From Colius striatus (taxonomy: Eukaryota > Chordata > Aves > Coliiformes > Coliidae): a stretch of DNA of 64,000 nucleotides. Shown here one piece after another: positions 62,534 through 64,000 of the stretch (its first letter is position 1; every line of letters starts with the position of its first letter). A program made the position numbers and the translations under genes. The DNA lies in contig NC_084763.1 in assembly GCF_028858725.1 (NCBI RefSeq), positions 54,568,152 through 54,632,151 of the forward strand, read 5' to 3'. The notes under the pieces were generated by a model, which was given only the letters and a program-made list of their open reading frames with translations, searched no databases and had not been told where the DNA came from.

Positions 62534-62654
62534 AATATCCTGAGGTTCTCACAAGCCTGACACTAACTTGCCTGTTTCTTTTCTCACTTACATTATTCAG
62601 CATAAGCTTGTTGCTCCTTACCAAAGTCCTATGCATAAAAGACAGAAAGTGCAA

Positions 62655-62993
62655 AGGATGCAATGAATAGTGAGAAAGGCTTCTACACATATGTCAGCCA
62701 GAAAAGGAAGGTCAGAGAAAGTGTATTCCCCCTGATGAACAAGACTGGCACACTGGTAACAACACATGAGGAGAAGGCTGAGGTACACACAGCTGTTTTG
62801 CCTGTCTTCACTGGCATCCTCTTTTCCCATGTCTCTCGTGTGGATGGGACTGTAAGGCTTGGACTGAGGGAGCAAACTTTCTCCCTCTGTAGGAGAAAAT
62901 CAGGTTTGGAACCACCCAAGGAACCTGAACATACAGAAGTCTATGGGACTTGGTGAAATGCATCCCAGAGTCCTGAGGGAACGGCCTGATGTG
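62655..62993 (+). mobile_element. CR1 LINE ORF2 fragment (endonuclease-RT linker)
   Basis: The frame reads KGFYTYVSQKRKVRESVFPL, then MNKTGTLVTTHEEKAEV and VFTGILFSHVSRVDG. It resumes in another frame as NIQKSMGLGEMHPRVLRE. This is the characteristic stretch of avian CR1 ORF2 between the endonuclease and reverse-transcriptase domains. One frameshift near 62940 and substitutions mark it as dead. It is truncated at both ends, about 100 bp beyond the TRDMT1 poly-A signal. Confidence 0.85.
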
Positions 62994-63119
62994 CAGGTTC
63001 ACCTAGATCAGGCCACACAGAAACGTGTCCAGGTGGGTTTTGAAAACCTTGAGAGAAGTAAACTCCACACCCTCCCTGGGCAGCCTGGGCCAGGGCTCCC
63101 TCACCCTCCTGTTCCAGTG
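62994..63119 (-). mobile_element. CR1 LINE 3' fragment, inverted
   Basis: 126 bp: TTCACCTAGATCAGGCCACACAG, CCAGGTGGGTTTTGAAAACC, CTCCCTGGGCAGCCTGGGCCAGGGCTCCCTCACCC in short overlapping words. This is the minus-strand CR1 3' segment, lacking the last 80-90 bp of the element. It abuts the plus-strand ORF2 fragment with no visible spacer. Confidence 0.85.
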
Positions 63120-64000
63120 TGGACTTAGCCTTGGGGCCACAATCCCTCAGAAGTATACCTACTGCAGCACAGACATAACCACAGCCACTGACACTTTGAA
63201 ATGTACCTGCTTTGGTGTGAACATATTCATGGCTATGGATGCTTCAGGATGTCCCACACAGACTCATCCACAGGCAGTGGTCCCTTTGGAGTTCACACTG
63301 GAGCTCCAGTAAGTCCAGCTCAGCAGCACAGAAGTGGCAGTGATGACCTGGCCACCTGCCAGCCCAGGCACATTGCCATGGCTCTTATCTGTGTTCCCAG
63401 ACATAGCAGAGAGAGATGATAAGTACAGCAAGCAGCAAAAAGTGTATATAGAATATACAAGGAGTCAAGAAAGCCCAATGGCAAGCCCAGGAGCTTTACA
63501 GTTAATAGCTAAACAACAATAACAGCTGTATATTTGATCTGTCACATTCCAATCAAACCTGTTGTTATCTTGAGCCCTTCGAGAATCATGTTAGGCACCT
63601 GGCAACTACACATCACACAGTCACTTGCTCAGTCCCCCAGTGGAATGGAGGAGAGAGTCAGAAGAGTAGAAATGAGAAAACTTGTGGGTTGAGCTAAAGG
63701 CAGGTTGATAGCTAAAGCAAAACTGCACATACAAACACAATGGGATAAGGATTGATTCCCCATGTCCCATTGTTCAGTCATCCCCAGGAAAGCCAGGCTT
63801 CATCACACATAATAGTTACTTGGGAAGACAGCAGCATTACTCCAAACATCCTTCTTCCTCCCCAGCTGTATGTGCTGATCATGATGTCATTCAGTACAAA
63901 CTATCCCTCTGGTCAGTTGGGGTGAGCTGTCCCAGCTGTGTCCCTTTTCACATCCCCCCACTCACTGATGGGCTGAGAAAGAGAAAAGGCCTCAACTCTG
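63120..64000 (+). mobile_element. Avian LTR-retroelement-like sequence, runs off window
   Basis: Noncoding sequence whose wording I recognise as a dispersed bird repeat associated with endogenous retroviral LTRs. Landmarks are GGCCACAATCCCTCAG (63135), GTGATGACCTGGCCACC (63339), GATCTGTCACATTCCAATC (63537), GAGCCCTTCGAGAA (63572), GAGTCAGAAGAGTAGAAATG (63655) and TTACTTGGGAAGACAGCAGC (63817). No intact retroviral frame is present, and the short frames are broken. The element name and orientation are uncertain, and the 3' end lies outside the window. Confidence 0.55.

Larger units (their letters stand above)
61938..62555 (+). other. TRDMT1 3' untranslated region
   Basis: From the TAA stop to about 20 bp beyond the AATAAA at 62528. 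The exact cleavage site is inferred; the U/GU-rich sequence following (about 62570-62585) fits a downstream element. Confidence 0.6.

Noticed and set aside
62655-62993. Open frame considered as the first exon of CUBN, the expected next gene
   Set aside because: It reads as the CR1 ORF2 linker, with no signal peptide or EGF/CUB features.
1-64000. Search for tRNA or rRNA genes, CRISPR arrays or prokaryote-style operons
   Set aside because: None seen. The spliced vertebrate genes and CR1 repeats identify the window as bird nuclear DNA.

Overview
The window is vertebrate nuclear DNA, and almost certainly avian. It carries two intact, spliced genes in head-to-head (divergent) orientation: vimentin (VIM, minus strand, coding exons between 12426 and 20075) and the tRNA cytosine-5 methyltransferase DNMT2/TRDMT1 (plus strand, coding exons between 33602 and 61937). 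The same neighbour pair, in the same relative orientation, is known from human 10p13. The vimentin reads almost residue for residue like bird vimentin. The interspersed repeats are mostly 3' ends of CR1 retrotransposons, the dominant LINE of birds. The species cannot be named from this.

Layout: 1-12.1 kb is gene-free flank beyond the VIM 3' end. It holds one CR1 copy (3545-3930), an old CR1-like reverse-transcriptase fossil abutting a younger CR1 end (6340-7355), and a 250-bp purine-rich tract (9277-9534). 12.1-20.16 kb is VIM: nine exons, all introns GT-AG, 459 codons. Its CpG-island promoter has a TATA-like box, a duplicated 21-bp GC-box unit and three CCAAT boxes spaced exactly 31 bp apart. 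20.7-33.4 kb is intergenic, with one CR1 carrying an internal deletion. 33.4-33.8 kb is the CpG-rich, TATA-less TRDMT1 promoter. 33.6-62.55 kb is TRDMT1: eleven coding exons, 399 codons, all methyltransferase motifs intact. Its introns hold further CR1 pieces, a pyrimidine tract, candidate conserved noncoding blocks and two exact NF-E2/MARE motifs. 62.65-64.0 kb is a mosaic of transposon debris: a CR1 ORF2 piece, an inverted CR1 3' piece, then an LTR-retroelement-like sequence running off the window.

The two genes do not form a pathway. Vimentin is a cytoplasmic type III intermediate-filament protein, and TRDMT1 methylates C38 of tRNA-Asp and related tRNAs. Their adjacency is ancestral synteny. 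They are 13.4 kb apart with separate CpG islands, so nothing in the sequence suggests a shared bidirectional promoter.

I found no evidence of an undescribed multi-gene system. The observations most worth a second look are regulatory or repeat-related: the 31-bp-phased NF-Y array and 21-bp GC-box duplication in the VIM promoter, the candidate enhancer blocks and NF-E2 sites in TRDMT1 introns, and the nested transposon junctions at the right edge. Exon boundaries were placed by reading frame, GT-AG rules and family similarity; repeat calls rest on recognising family sequence patterns, without a database search.
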